The notes below the pieces were generated by a model that worked only from the letters and a program-made list of their open reading frames with translations, searched no databases and was not told the origin of the DNA. A stretch of DNA of 64,000 bases from Roseateles_B sp041913905 (lineage in GTDB: Bacteria > Pseudomonadota > Gammaproteobacteria > Burkholderiales > Burkholderiaceae_C), in contig JAYSEK010000011.1 in NCBI GenBank assembly GCA_041913905.1, positions 70,218 to 134,217 on the forward strand. The letters are read 5' to 3'. Positions 37,088 through 46,297 of the stretch are shown here, piece by piece. The translations under genes were made by a program, and so were the position numbers. How positions within the stretch are numbered: position 1 is the first letter of the stretch; each line of letters begins with the position of its first letter.

Positions 37088-38383
37088 TTATGCGTTGCGG
37101 AGTTCGTGTGCCCAGGAAGCCACCTCGGCCAGCTTGCGGATGGACTGGGGCTGGCCCTCCTCGCGCAGGGGCTTGAGGCCCACTTCGCCGCGGGTGAGTT
37201 CGTCTTCGCCGAAGATCAGCGCCAGGCGGGCGCCGCTGGCATCGGCCTTCTTGAACTGGGACTTCATGCTGCCCTGCCCCGGGTGCAGCACCACGGAAAC
37301 GCCGGCGGCGCGCAGGGTCTCTAGGGTCTGCATGACCAGGCCCAGGCCCTGGGCGGAAGGCACGATGGCGTAGGCGTCGGGCACGGGCAGGTCCATCGCG
37401 GTACCCAGGGTTTCGAGTAGCAGCAGCAAGCGCTCCAGGCCCAGGCCGAAGCCCACGGCCGGCGTGGCCTTGCCGCCCAGTTGCTCGATCAGGCCGTCGT
37501 AGCGACCGCCGGCGCAGATGGTGCCTTGGGCGCCCAGCTTGTCAGTCACCCACTCGAAGACGGTGAGGTTGTAGTAGTCCAGGCCGCGCACCAGGCGCGG
37601 GTTGATTCGGTACTGCAGGCCCACGGCATCCAGCAAGGCCTTCACGCCGTTGAAGTGGGCCAGCGAGGCCTCGCCCAGGAAGTCAAGCAGCTTGGGCGCG
37701 GCCTCGGCCATGGCCTGCATGGCCGGGTTCTTGGTGTCCAGCACGCGCAGCGGGTTGCTGTACATGCGGCGCTTGGCCTCTTCGTCCAGCACGTCCTGGT
37801 GCTGTTCCAGGTAAGCGATCAAGGCCTCGCGATGCGCACGGCGCTCCTCGGGCTGGCCCAGGCAGTTCAGCTCCAGCACCACGTCGCGGCCTTCGACCAG
37901 ACCCAGCTCGCGCCACAGCGTGCGGGCCAGCAGGATGACCTCGGCGTCCACGTCAGGGCCGGCAAAGCCCAGGGCCTCGACGCCCATCTGGTGGAACTGG
38001 CGGTAGCGGCCCTTTTGCGGACGCTCGTGGCGGAACATCTGGCCGAAGTAGTACAGGCGCTTGCCGCCTTCGCGCAGGAAGCTGTGCTCGATCATGGCCC
38101 GCACCACGCCGGCCGTGCCTTCGGGGCGCAAGGCGAGCTGGTCGCCATTCATGCGGTCCTCGAAGGCGTACATCTCCTTCTCGACGATGTCCGTCACCTC
38201 GCCGATGCCCCGCACGAACAGGGCGGTGGGCTCGACGATGGGTGTGCGCACGTTCTGGTAGCCGTAGCGCTGCAGCACGCTGCGCATCTTGGCTTCCAGC
38301 CACTCCCAGCGCGCCGATTCCGGCGGCAGGATGTCGTTCATGCCCTTCACGGCCTGGAGGGGCTGCTTCTTCTGATCACTCAT
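37088..38383 (-). CDS. hisS: Histidyl-tRNA synthetase
   Basis: Class II synthetase, 431 residues. Motif 1 region KGMNDILPPESARWEWLE (14-31), motif 2 FRHERPQKGRYRQFHQMG, histidine loops with RGLDYYNLTVFEW and GGRYDGLIEQLGG, and the C-terminal anticodon-binding domain (about 330-431). The ATG at 38383 is 19 bases from the ispG stop. A HisRS-like paralogue, hisZ, lies about 9 kb further along the same strand. Confidence 0.97.
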   Translation of the reverse strand: MSDQKKQPLQAVKGMNDILPPESARWEWLEAKMRSVLQRYGYQNVRTPIVEPTALFVRGIGEVTDIVEKEMYAFEDRMNGDQLALRPEGTAGVVRAMIEHSFLREGGKRLYYFGQMFRHERPQKGRYRQFHQMGVEALGFAGPDVDAEVILLARTLWRELGLVEGRDVVLELNCLGQPEERRAHREALIAYLEQHQDVLDEEAKRRMYSNPLRVLDTKNPAMQAMAEAAPKLLDFLGEASLAHFNGVKALLDAVGLQYRINPRLVRGLDYYNLTVFEWVTDKLGAQGTICAGGRYDGLIEQLGGKATPAVGFGLGLERLLLLLETLGTAMDLPVPDAYAIVPSAQGLGLVMQTLETLRAAGVSVVLHPGQGSMKSQFKKADASGARLALIFGEDELTRGEVGLKPLREEGQPQSIRKLAEVASWAHELRNA

Positions 38384-38402
38384 GGACTCTCTCGCGGCAG
38401 GC

Positions 38403-39698
38403 TCAGGCGGACTGAGCGCCGAAACGTTTTTCGATGTAGTTCTCGACCAGGGCCTGGAACTCGACGGCGATGCCCTCCCCGCGCAGGGTCAGGGCCTTCT
38501 CGCCATCGATGAAGACGGGGGCCGCGGGCGCCTCGCCGGTCCCCGGCAGGCTGATGCCGATGTCGGCATGCTTGCTCTCGCCGGGGCCGTTGACGATGCA
38601 GCCCATCACGGCCACCTTCATGTTCTCGACACCCGGGTACTTGGCGCGCCAGACCGGCATCTGGGCCCGCAGGTAGTCGTCGATCTGCTTGGCCAGCTCC
38701 TGGAAGGTGGTGCTGGTGGTGCGGCCGCAGCCGGGGCAGGCCGTGACGCTGGGGTTGAAGGCGCGCAGGCCCAGGGATTGCAGGATCTCCAGGGCCACCA
38801 CCACCTCCTGGGTGCGGGGCTCGCCGGGCTGCGGCGTCAACGAGACACGGATGGTGTCGCCGATGCCTTCCTGCAGCAGGATGGACAGGGCCGTGGCAGA
38901 GGCCACCGTGCCCTTGGTGCCCATGCCGGCCTCGGTCAGGCCCAGGTGCAGCGCGTAGTCGCAGCGCTGGCTCAGGGCGCGGTAGACCGAGATCAGGTCC
39001 TGCACGCCGCTGACCTTGCAGCTGATGATGATGTTGTCCGGGTTCATGCCCAGCTCGCGGGCATAGCCGGCCGAGCTCAGCGCCGACTGGATCAGCGCCT
39101 GGTACATCACCTGCTGGCCGTCCCAGGGCTGGGCGCGGCGGGCGTTGTCGTCCATCATCTGGGCCAGCAGTTCCTGGTCCAGGCTGCCCCAGTTGACGCC
39201 GATGCGCACGACCTTGTCGTACTTCATCGCGGCCTCGATCATCTGGGCGAACTGGCGGTCCTTCTTGTCGCCCTTGCCGACGTTGCCGGGGTTGATGCGG
39301 TACTTGGACAGTGCCTGCGCCATGGCCGGGAACTCGGTCAGCAGGCGGTGGCCGTTGTAGTGGAAATCGCCCACCAGCGGCACGTCGATGCCCATGCGGT
39401 CCAGCTGCTCGCGGATGTGCGGCACCGCCTCGGCGGCCTCCGGCGTGTTGACCGTGATCCGCACCAGCTCAGAGCCGGCGATGGCCAGTTCCTTCACCTG
39501 GATGGCGGTCTCGATGACGTCCACGGTGTCGGTGTTGGTCATGGACTGCACGCGCACCGGCGCATCGCCGCCGATGGTCACGACGCGGTCGCCCCAGCGC
39601 ACCCGGGCCTGGCGGCTGCGGCGCGCCGCAGGCCGGGCCGCGGCAATGGCGTCCAGGCTGTCGGACGGGAGGGACGGGGTCGTCGGGGTCACGGTCAT
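38403..39698 (-). CDS. ispG: 4-hydroxy-3-methylbut-2-enyl diphosphate synthase
   Basis: [4Fe-4S] enzyme of the MEP pathway. The 431 residues carry TIM-barrel motifs (RVQSMTNTDTVD, NPGNVGKGDKKDRQF) and the cluster ligands Cys321, Cys324 (CPGCGRTT) and Cys367 with Glu374 (GCIVNGPGE). The start at the ATG at 39698 has a purine-rich AAGAAG before it. The N terminus has an Ala/Arg-rich extension (about 1-45). It lies between rodZ and hisS. Confidence 0.96.
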   Translation of the reverse strand: MTVTPTTPSLPSDSLDAIAAARPAARRSRQARVRWGDRVVTIGGDAPVRVQSMTNTDTVDVIETAIQVKELAIAGSELVRITVNTPEAAEAVPHIREQLDRMGIDVPLVGDFHYNGHRLLTEFPAMAQALSKYRINPGNVGKGDKKDRQFAQMIEAAMKYDKVVRIGVNWGSLDQELLAQMMDDNARRAQPWDGQQVMYQALIQSALSSAGYARELGMNPDNIIISCKVSGVQDLISVYRALSQRCDYALHLGLTEAGMGTKGTVASATALSILLQEGIGDTIRVSLTPQPGEPRTQEVVVALEILQSLGLRAFNPSVTACPGCGRTTSTTFQELAKQIDDYLRAQMPVWRAKYPGVENMKVAVMGCIVNGPGESKHADIGISLPGTGEAPAAPVFIDGEKALTLRGEGIAVEFQALVENYIEKRFGAQSA

Positions 39699-39744
39699 CA
39701 CTTCTTTCGACGGGTTCGGTGCGGCAAGCCGGGGTTGGCGGTGT

Positions 39745-40731
39745 TCAGGGCAGTTCCAGGCGCGCCACGTTGTCACGGGCCCGCGCCAGCAGGTCCACAG
39801 GCTCACCGCGCAGGCTCAATCGGGTGCCGGACACATTGCCCACGCGGACCTTGACGGGCGTCTGCACCTGCAGGTCGGCAACTTCACCAGCGTGCATCAG
39901 GCGCGAGTACTGGACCTGGCCGCTCGCGTCGATCACCTCGACCCAGCTGTCGGCACTGGCGCGCAGCAGCAAGGGCGCCAGTCCCTGCGCTGCGCTGGCG
40001 GCCAAGGCGGGCTTTTGCAGGGTCGGCGCGCTGGCAGGCGCCAGCACAGGACGCGCGGCTTCGATCGGGGCTTGGACCTGGCTGGCCTCGGCCGCAGGCA
40101 AGGCCACAGCAGCGACAGCACTCGACGCCGGCTGCACCGGCGGCGCCGTCACCTGGGCCAGCGGCGTGACGGCAGAGGCTGCCTCGCCGGCGGGCGGCGT
40201 TTGCGGCTCGAAGGCGGGTTCCACGCCCGACACGGGGGTCGAGCTGCTGCTCGACGGGCCCCACAAGCGCGTGCCGAGGTCCGCCGGCAAGAAGTACACC
40301 ACCGCAGCCGCCAGCAGCAGGCCCAGCGGCGCCAGCACAAGGGGCTTGCGAAGCGCACCCAGGCCGACACCCTCGCCGCCGAGCGCCTGGGGCTTGAACG
40401 GCTGGTTCAGGCCCATGCTGACGCGTTCCAGGCCCGGTTCATTCGAGGCCGGCAGCAGTGCCAGGATGTCGGCGGCATCGACCTTGAGCACGCGGCAGAC
40501 CGCCTTCGCCAGCGCCCGGGCGAAGGTGGCGTCGGGCAACTCAGCCAGGCGGTCCGCCTCCAGCGCTTCCAGCCGGGCTTGCGGCACCTTCAAGGTCGCG
40601 GACAGCACGCCGATGTGCATGCCGGCGGCCTCGCGCAGCGCCTTGAGCTTGGCGCCTGCGGTGAGCGCTTCGGCACGCCGAAGCCCCAGGTTCGCGGACT
40701 CTGCCGCGGTCAAGACCTGACCCTCACTCAT
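39745..40731 (-). CDS. rodZ: RodZ-like cell-shape protein (HTH + TM + C-terminal domain)
   Basis: Bitopic membrane protein linking MreB to the wall-elongation machinery in other bacteria. The 328 residues contain an N-terminal HTH_25 domain (about 25-95, LREAAGMHIGVLSATLKVP), one membrane helix (about 130-149), an Ala/Pro/Val-rich periplasmic linker (about 160-250) and a C-terminal DUF4115 beta domain (about 255-328, DSWVEVIDASGQVQYS). The ATG at 40731 overlaps the pilW stop by eight bases. mreB is not in the window. Confidence 0.88.
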   Translation of the reverse strand: MSEGQVLTAAESANLGLRRAEALTAGAKLKALREAAGMHIGVLSATLKVPQARLEALEADRLAELPDATFARALAKAVCRVLKVDAADILALLPASNEPGLERVSMGLNQPFKPQALGGEGVGLGALRKPLVLAPLGLLLAAAVVYFLPADLGTRLWGPSSSSSTPVSGVEPAFEPQTPPAGEAASAVTPLAQVTAPPVQPASSAVAAVALPAAEASQVQAPIEAARPVLAPASAPTLQKPALAASAAQGLAPLLLRASADSWVEVIDASGQVQYSRLMHAGEVADLQVQTPVKVRVGNVSGTRLSLRGEPVDLLARARDNVARLELP

Positions 40732-41560
40732 CGAAACGCCCATCCCGCAGACGTTGGGTTTCTGCGGCGTCGCTGAAGCGCCGGCGCAGCTGCTGCCCCA
40801 GATCCTCGACCGCCACGCCATTGTTGAGCTTGCGCTCGATGCGCAGTTCGAGCCACAGGCTCTGCGCATTCACCAGCTCCGCCTGCGCGTTGATGCGCCG
40901 GGCGTAAAAGCGCGCCCGCTCGTACTGCTGCTGGCGATAGAGCACCTCGGCGAGGTTGAGCGCCACGGCCGGGTTGGCAGGATCCAGCTCGAAGGCCTTG
41001 GACAGGCTGCGCTCCGCCGCCGGCCATTCATCATTGCGCGCCTCGCAGACGCCGCGTGCCAGCAGCGTCCGGGCGGTTCCGCGGTAGTTGGGCAGGGCCA
41101 GGGCCTGCTCGAAGAGCGCCCGCGACGGGGCCCATCGCCCTTGTTGACACAGGAACCACGCGTAGTTGTGCACGGCGTCGCCATCGGACGGCGCGGCATT
41201 CAGGGCGCGCTTGAAGCCTTCTTCGGCCATGGCCGTCTCGCCCATGGCGGCATAGACCAGGTTGCGAAGATTGATGGCCTCGCGCAGGTCGGGCTTCAGG
41301 GCCAGGGCCTGCTTGATCTCGTCCAGTGCGGTGTCGTACTGGCCCCGCGTGAAGTAGCCGGTGGCCAGCTCGATGCGCACCGCGGCGCGCCGGTCGGCAT
41401 CGGTGCGATCGCTTTCCGTCTTGGGCTCGGCCGAATGGCCCGCGCCGGTGCCGGCGCAGCCGGGCAGCAGCAGGGCCGCCGAGAGCGCCAGAAGCCCCCT
41501 CAGGAGCAGAGGACGCACAAGGCGCTGGGGATTCGGAAACACGATCGCTGGCGTCATCAT
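40724..41560 (-). CDS. pilW: Type IV pilus biogenesis/stability lipoprotein PilW (PilF)
   Basis: Outer-membrane pilotin-type TPR lipoprotein needed for PilQ secretin assembly. The 278 residues have a lipobox LLPGC with Cys35, then about six TPR units (for example GYFTRGQYDTALDEIKQAL and GDAVHNYAWFLCQQGRW). It is next to rlmN (30-base gap), an order known from gamma- and betaproteobacteria. Two adjacent ATG codons (41560, 41557) are possible starts. No other pilus gene is visible. Confidence 0.92.
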   Translation of the reverse strand: MMTPAIVFPNPQRLVRPLLLRGLLALSAALLLPGCAGTGAGHSAEPKTESDRTDADRRAAVRIELATGYFTRGQYDTALDEIKQALALKPDLREAINLRNLVYAAMGETAMAEEGFKRALNAAPSDGDAVHNYAWFLCQQGRWAPSRALFEQALALPNYRGTARTLLARGVCEARNDEWPAAERSLSKAFELDPANPAVALNLAEVLYRQQQYERARFYARRINAQAELVNAQSLWLELRIERKLNNGVAVEDLGQQLRRRFSDAAETQRLRDGRFDE

Positions 41561-41590
41561 GATGGATGGCTCGTGGCTCGGGATCTGGGG

Positions 41591-42769
41591 TCAGGAAGTG
41601 GGCTGCCCAGGCACGGCAGGCGTATCCTCGGCAGAACGGTCGCCCGCATTCTTCACCACAACCACGGGGCGCACCATGCGTAGATGCGCGCGGGTGCGAT
41701 CTTGCACCTCGCCGGCCAATTGCCCGCAGGCGGCGTCGATGTCATCGCCGCGGGTCTTGCGCACGGTGGTCACGATGCCAGCGCGGATCAGCACCTCGGC
41801 AAAGGCCTGCACACGGTCCTTGGGACTGCGCTTGAGGCCCGAGGCTGGGAAGGGGTTGAAGGGGATCAGGTTGAGCTTGCAGGGCACCTTGCCCTTGAGC
41901 AGGCGCACCAGCTCCTCGGCTTGCTCGGGGCTGTCATTCACGTGGTCGAGCATGCAGTACTCGAAGGTGATGAAGTCGCGCGGCGCGGCGTCCAGGTAGC
42001 GCTTGCAAGCCGCCAGCAGTTCGGCGATCGGGTACTTCTTGTTCAGCGGCACCAGCTGGTCGCGCAGGGGATCGTTGGGCGCATGCAGGGACACCGCCAT
42101 GGCCACCGGACAGTCCTCGCGCAGACGATCCATCATCGGCACGACGCCGGACGTGGACACCGTGACGCGACGCCGCGACAAGCCATAGCCATGGTCGTCC
42201 AGCATCACCTTGAGCGCCGGGACCAGCGCGCCGTAGTTCTGCAGCGGTTCGCCCATGCCCATCATCACCACATTGCTGATGACGCGCTCGGGCGTGTTCA
42301 GGCGCACGCGCAGGTGGTGCTCGGCATACCAGAGCTGGGCCAGGATCTCCCAGGTCTCGAGATTGCGGCTGAAGCCCTGGTGGCCGGTGGAGCAGAAGCG
42401 GCAACCCACGGCGCAACCCGCCTGGCTGGAGACGCACAGCGTGCCGCGGTCGTCCTCGGGGATGAACACCGCCTCGACGGCGTTGCCCTGCCCCACGTCG
42501 AACAGCCACTTGATCGTGCCGTCGGCAGAGGCCTGCTCGGAGATCACCGGCAGGGCCTGGATGTGGGCGCGGGTGGCCAGCTTGTCCCGCAGGGACTTGG
42601 CCAGGTCGGACATCTGCGCGAAGTCAGACGCCCCTTTCTGATGGATCCAGCGGAACAGCTGGGTCGCACGGAAGCGCTTCTCGCCGAGCTGCTCGCAGTA
42701 CGCGGCCAAGCCCTCGAGATCGAACCCGAGCAGGTTGGTGAATCCAGGTGGGTGGACCGCGTCGTTCAT
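41591..42769 (-). CDS. rlmN: Dual-specificity 23S rRNA/tRNA A2503/A37 methyltransferase
   Basis: Radical SAM enzyme methylating C2 of adenine. The 392 residues begin at the ATG at 42769 (MNDAVHPPGFTNLLG). The cluster motif is CAVGCRFC (Cys119, Cys123, Cys126); the GMGEPL SAM motif and the late conserved Cys in DDIDAACGQL complete the active site. A C-terminal tail with Ala, Asp and Pro extends past the conserved fold. The gap to ndk holds copy B of a small hairpin repeat. Confidence 0.97.
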   Translation of the reverse strand: MNDAVHPPGFTNLLGFDLEGLAAYCEQLGEKRFRATQLFRWIHQKGASDFAQMSDLAKSLRDKLATRAHIQALPVISEQASADGTIKWLFDVGQGNAVEAVFIPEDDRGTLCVSSQAGCAVGCRFCSTGHQGFSRNLETWEILAQLWYAEHHLRVRLNTPERVISNVVMMGMGEPLQNYGALVPALKVMLDDHGYGLSRRRVTVSTSGVVPMMDRLREDCPVAMAVSLHAPNDPLRDQLVPLNKKYPIAELLAACKRYLDAAPRDFITFEYCMLDHVNDSPEQAEELVRLLKGKVPCKLNLIPFNPFPASGLKRSPKDRVQAFAEVLIRAGIVTTVRKTRGDDIDAACGQLAGEVQDRTRAHLRMVRPVVVVKNAGDRSAEDTPAVPGQPTS

Positions 42770-42780
42770 GGTCTTGCCTC

Positions 42781-42811
42781 TCAAGGAAATGTCGGGCTGC
42801 CCCAAGTTTCC
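42781..42811 (-). repeat. Small hairpin repeat, copy B (ndk-rlmN gap)
   Basis: Begins with the same 16 bases as copy A at 18600. Stem GGAAA/TTTCC with an inner GGG...CCC. It lies 12 bases ahead of the rlmN start, as a possible 5'-leader hairpin. The rest of the 42812-43016 gap is pyrimidine/CG-rich with no supported gene. Confidence 0.6.
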
Positions 42812-43016
42812 TTTGCCCCTCGGGGCCTGGCAGGCTGCGGCAGGTCCAGGGGAGCCATTCAATCAAATGCCGACCGCCTCAGGCACTGCACGGGGCAGCA
42901 CGGCCGCATTGCGACCTCCTGAGGCGGCGTTTTCGCGCGCTTTCGCACGCCTTGCGCGTTCTTCGCGTCTTGCGACTCGCCCCTTGAGGCTCGCGGCAAG
43001 AGGCTGGAGCGCGTGA

Positions 43017-43442
43017 TTAGCGGCTGTAAACGTTCATGCCGGGGAAGAAGAAGGCAACTTCCACAGCAGCGGTTTCAGGAGCGTCGGAGCCGTGCACGGC
43101 GTTGGCGTCGATGCTGTCGGCGAAGTCGGCGCGGATGGTGCCCTTCTCGGCCTTCTTGGGGTCGGTGGCGCCCATCAGCTCACGGTTCTTCAGGATGGCG
43201 CCTTCGCCTTCCAGCACCTGGATCATCACCGGGCCGGAGATCATGAAGTTCACCAGGTCGTTGAAGAAGGGGCGCGCCTTGTGCACGGCATAGAAGGCTT
43301 CGGCTTCGCCGCGCGACAGGTGAGCCATCTTGGCAGCGATGACCTTCAGGCCGGCGCCTTCAAAGCGCGAGTAGATCTGGCCGATGACGTTCTTGGCCAC
43401 GGCATCGGGCTTGATGATGGAAAGGGTGCGTTCGATGGCCAT
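43017..43442 (-). CDS. ndk: Nucleoside diphosphate kinase
   Basis: Ping-pong kinase equalising NTP and dNTP pools. The 141 residues start at the ATG at 43442 (MAIERTLSIIKPDAV) with AGGAG ahead, and the phosphorylated His117 sits in NAVHGSD. A putative -10 TACAAT is at 43481-43486. ndk-rlmN-pilW order is common in proteobacteria. Confidence 0.98.
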   Translation of the reverse strand: MAIERTLSIIKPDAVAKNVIGQIYSRFEGAGLKVIAAKMAHLSRGEAEAFYAVHKARPFFNDLVNFMISGPVMIQVLEGEGAILKNRELMGATDPKKAEKGTIRADFADSIDANAVHGSDAPETAAVEVAFFFPGMNVYSR

Positions 43443-43500
43443 TTTTTTCTCCTGGAATCTGAGGCTTGGCAAAACCGATGATTGTACTGCGTGAACATGA

Positions 43501-43519
43501 AGGGACGGTATCCGTCCCT
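43501..43519 (-). terminator. Hairpin after rluB
   Basis: AGGGACGG-tat-CCGTCCCT, 38 bases past the rluB stop, with only a short T-pair on the minus side. It may be a weak terminator separating rluB from ndk. Confidence 0.5.
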
Positions 43520-43556
43520 ATTGACTTGTTGACTTGTGTGACCCGCTGCGCCGCGC

Positions 43557-45563
43557 TCAACGCCGGCGACCGCCGCCACCGCGGCCGCCACGACCACCGC
43601 CGCCGCCGCCACCGCCGCGGCGATGGAAGGCGTCGGCACCGATGTAGCCGACCGAGGTCTGCATGGGATCGGGCTCGCGCGGGCCGCCGCCCCCCTTCTT
43701 GCCCTGCGAGCGAGCGCCGCGCTCAGCCGGACCGGGGCCACTGCCGCCGCTGCCGAAGCCCTGCGGGAAGCCGCGCGACTTGCCACCGGCAAAGCGGCGG
43801 TCGAAGGTCTGCTCCAGCGGGTTGATGTTGCGCGGGATGAAGTCGTCGTCTTCGTCTTCGTCGCGATCACGCGCACGCTCCTGCGCACGCGGCTCGACGA
43901 AGCGCTCCTTGCGCTCCGGACGCTGGGGCTCCTGCTGCGGGCGGCTGGGGCGCGGCCCCACACCCTGGGCGCGGTCGCCACGACGCTTGCCGTTCTTGCG
44001 GTCGCGCTGCTGCTGGTTGCGATCGCCGCGCTCGGCGCGCTCCTCGCGCGGACCACCGGCCAGGCGGCGTATCACCCGCACATCGCCGTCTTCCAGTTCG
44101 ACCCAGACACCGCGCTTCAGCCCGCGCGGCAGCACCACGGTGCCATAGCGGATGCGGATCAGGCGGCTGACAGTCAGGCCCACGGCATCGAACAGCTTGC
44201 GGACCTCACGGTTGCGGCCTTCGGTGATGATGACGCGATACCAGTGGTTCACGCCTTCGCCGCCGCCGTCCTCGATGCTCTTGAAGCTGGCCGACTGGCC
44301 TTCGATCTCGACACCCGCCAGCAGCCGAGCGCGCTGCTCCTCGTTGAGGGTTCCCAGCACACGGACCGCGTACTCGCGCTCCACGCCAAAGCGCGGGTGC
44401 ATCAGCTGGTTGGCCAGCTCACCGGAGTTGGTGAACAGCAGCAGGCCTTCGGTGTTCAGGTCCAGGCGGCCCACCGATTGCCACTTGCCCTGGTGCAACT
44501 TGGGCAGGCGGCGGAAGACCGTCGGACGGCCTTCCGGGTCGTTGTGGGTGACCACCTCGCCGGCCGGCTTGTGGTAGGCGATGATGCGCGGCGTCGGCGG
44601 CTGGATGCGCACCTTGATGGGCTTGCCATTGACCGCCACACGGTCGCCGAAGGAGATGCGCTGACCGATGTGGGCCACCTCGCCGTTCACCGAGATCTTG
44701 CCCTCGGCGATCATGTCCTCGATGTCGCGACGCGACCCGATGCCTGCCTGGGCCAGCACCTTCTGGAGCTTGGGCGCATCCAGTTCCGGGGCCAGCACGC
44801 GCTTGCCCTCCTGGCTGGCGGCCTCCTCGACCGGCACCACCTCCTCGCCGTCATAGGCGCCCGAGAGCAGCTCGGCGAAGCGCTCGCCCGCCTGGGCCAT
44901 CAGCTCTTCGGGCGCAGGCTCGCCGCGGCGCACATCGCCCTCGGCCGTGGCTCCCTCACCCTCACCCTCACCCTCACCTTCGGCCGCGAGCGTGAAGACT
45001 GCCTCGGCGGGGCGCTGCTCGCGCTCACTGCCCTGACCATCGCGCTCACGACGACCCCGGCGGCGGTTGCGGCGGCCGCGGCCCTCTTCGCCGGCATCGG
45101 AGGCTTCGGCAGCACCTGCCGACGGCTCGATCACCTGAGCCTCCGAGGACACGGCTGCCGGCGCAGCCGGCTCAGCCACCGGCACAGGCGGCGCAGCGGC
45201 CGACACTGCCGACTCGTCAACAGCCTCGACCGCGGCCTCCTTGGCCGACTTGGCCGACTTGACCGATTTGCGCGGCGCCCGCGCCTTGGCCGGCTTGGGC
45301 TCGGCCCCCACGGGCTCGACCGCTGCCGGCATGGCCGCTTCCGCAGCCTCCACGGCTTCGGCGACCACCTTCTTGGCGGCCGTCTTGCGCGGCGCGCGCG
45401 GCTTGGGCGCCGGCGCCTCGTCGGCGGCAGCTGCCGCTGCGGGCGCCGCAGCCTCGGCTGCAGCCTTGCTGCGAGCAGGCGCTCGGCGGCGCTTGGGCGC
45501 CTCGGCTTCGGGATTCATCGTGCCCGCGCCTTCGGCGGCCGGATCGGTGTCATGGGCATTCAT
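43557..45563 (-). CDS. rluB: 23S rRNA pseudouridine synthase RluB with long low-complexity arms
   Basis: Converts U2605 (E. coli numbering) of 23S rRNA to pseudouridine. The catalytic part occupies only about 263-500: an S4 domain (PKLQKVLAQAGIGSRRDIE) and the RsuA-type core with GRLDLNTEGLLL near 364 (catalytic Asp). The first 260 residues are Ala/Glu/Lys/Pro-rich with a run of alternating Gly-Glu, and the last 160 or so are Arg/Gly/Glu-rich, ending in an RGG-type tail. E. coli RluB is about 290 residues. The gene overlaps scpB by four bases. Confidence 0.93.
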   Translation of the reverse strand: MNAHDTDPAAEGAGTMNPEAEAPKRRRAPARSKAAAEAAAPAAAAAADEAPAPKPRAPRKTAAKKVVAEAVEAAEAAMPAAVEPVGAEPKPAKARAPRKSVKSAKSAKEAAVEAVDESAVSAAAPPVPVAEPAAPAAVSSEAQVIEPSAGAAEASDAGEEGRGRRNRRRGRRERDGQGSEREQRPAEAVFTLAAEGEGEGEGEGATAEGDVRRGEPAPEELMAQAGERFAELLSGAYDGEEVVPVEEAASQEGKRVLAPELDAPKLQKVLAQAGIGSRRDIEDMIAEGKISVNGEVAHIGQRISFGDRVAVNGKPIKVRIQPPTPRIIAYHKPAGEVVTHNDPEGRPTVFRRLPKLHQGKWQSVGRLDLNTEGLLLFTNSGELANQLMHPRFGVEREYAVRVLGTLNEEQRARLLAGVEIEGQSASFKSIEDGGGEGVNHWYRVIITEGRNREVRKLFDAVGLTVSRLIRIRYGTVVLPRGLKRGVWVELEDGDVRVIRRLAGGPREERAERGDRNQQQRDRKNGKRRGDRAQGVGPRPSRPQQEPQRPERKERFVEPRAQERARDRDEDEDDDFIPRNINPLEQTFDRRFAGGKSRGFPQGFGSGGSGPGPAERGARSQGKKGGGGPREPDPMQTSVGYIGADAFHRRGGGGGGGGRGGRGGGGRRR
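44955..44978. repeat. Four perfect copies of hexamer CTCACC inside rluB
   Basis: Tandem CTCACC units encode the alternating Gly-Glu run on the minus strand. Changes in copy number would stay in frame (two residues per unit). Confidence 0.85.
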
Positions 45564-46297
45564 GCGTCAGCTTGCACCTTGTCATTCACATCGGGATGCT
45601 GAGCTTGCTGCGGCACCAGGGCCTCGGGCTCAGCGGGGACGGCGGCGACCTCGGTCACCACCCCGGTGGCGTCTCCAGGGACGCCTTCATCTGCTTGCAC
45701 TTGTTCTTCTCTTGTTTCGATCGATTCGGCAAGACCCAGCGAGCCCTGCCCTTCCAGCGCCTCGACCAGCGCCGCGCCAGTCTCACCCGCCGCCTCCAGG
45801 GCCGGCAGTTGGTCCAGGCTGGCAAGCCCCAGGTCGTCCAGGAACTGCTGGGTCGTTGCGTACAAGGCGGGACGCCCGGGCGCCTCGCGATGGCCGACCA
45901 CCTCGATCCAGTTGCGGTCTTCCAGCTGCTTGACGATCTGCGTGGACACCACGACACCTCGGATGTCCTCGATATCACCTCGCGTCACCGGTTGACGGTA
46001 GGCAATGATGGCCAGGGTCTCCATCACCGCCCGCGAATAGCGCTGCGGTTTCTCTGGATGCATGCGATCCAGGTACTCGCGCATCTCCGGCCGGCTCTGG
46101 AAGCGCCACCCGCTGGCGATGGCCACCAGCTCGACGCCGCGCCCCTCCCAGTCCCGGGACAGCTCGTCCAGCAGCATGCGCAGGCTGTCCGCACCGACCT
46201 CGTCGGCGAAGAGACTGCGCAAATCCTTGAGCGTGAGGGGCTGCTGCGCACAGATGAGCGCCGTCTCCAGGATTCGCTTGGCTTCCTGCGTGTTCAT
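45560..46297 (-). CDS. scpB: Segregation and condensation protein B
   Basis: Kleisin-associated winged-helix protein of the SMC-ScpAB condensin. The 245 residues start at the ATG at 46297 (MNTQEAKRILETALICAQQP); two wHTH domains cover about 1-165 (AIIAYRQPVTRGDIEDIRGV). The last 70 residues are acidic and Gln/Pro-rich, beyond the usual fold. scpA is not next to it. Its stop overlaps the rluB start, the usual scpB-rluB coupling. Confidence 0.95.
   Translation of the reverse strand: MNTQEAKRILETALICAQQPLTLKDLRSLFADEVGADSLRMLLDELSRDWEGRGVELVAIASGWRFQSRPEMREYLDRMHPEKPQRYSRAVMETLAIIAYRQPVTRGDIEDIRGVVVSTQIVKQLEDRNWIEVVGHREAPGRPALYATTQQFLDDLGLASLDQLPALEAAGETGAALVEALEGQGSLGLAESIETREEQVQADEGVPGDATGVVTEVAAVPAEPEALVPQQAQHPDVNDKVQADA

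Noticed and set aside
43521..43536. Direct repeat TTGACTTG x2 as a -35 region
   Set aside because: It points rightward, where the only gene is on the other strand; no -10 follows at a proper distance.
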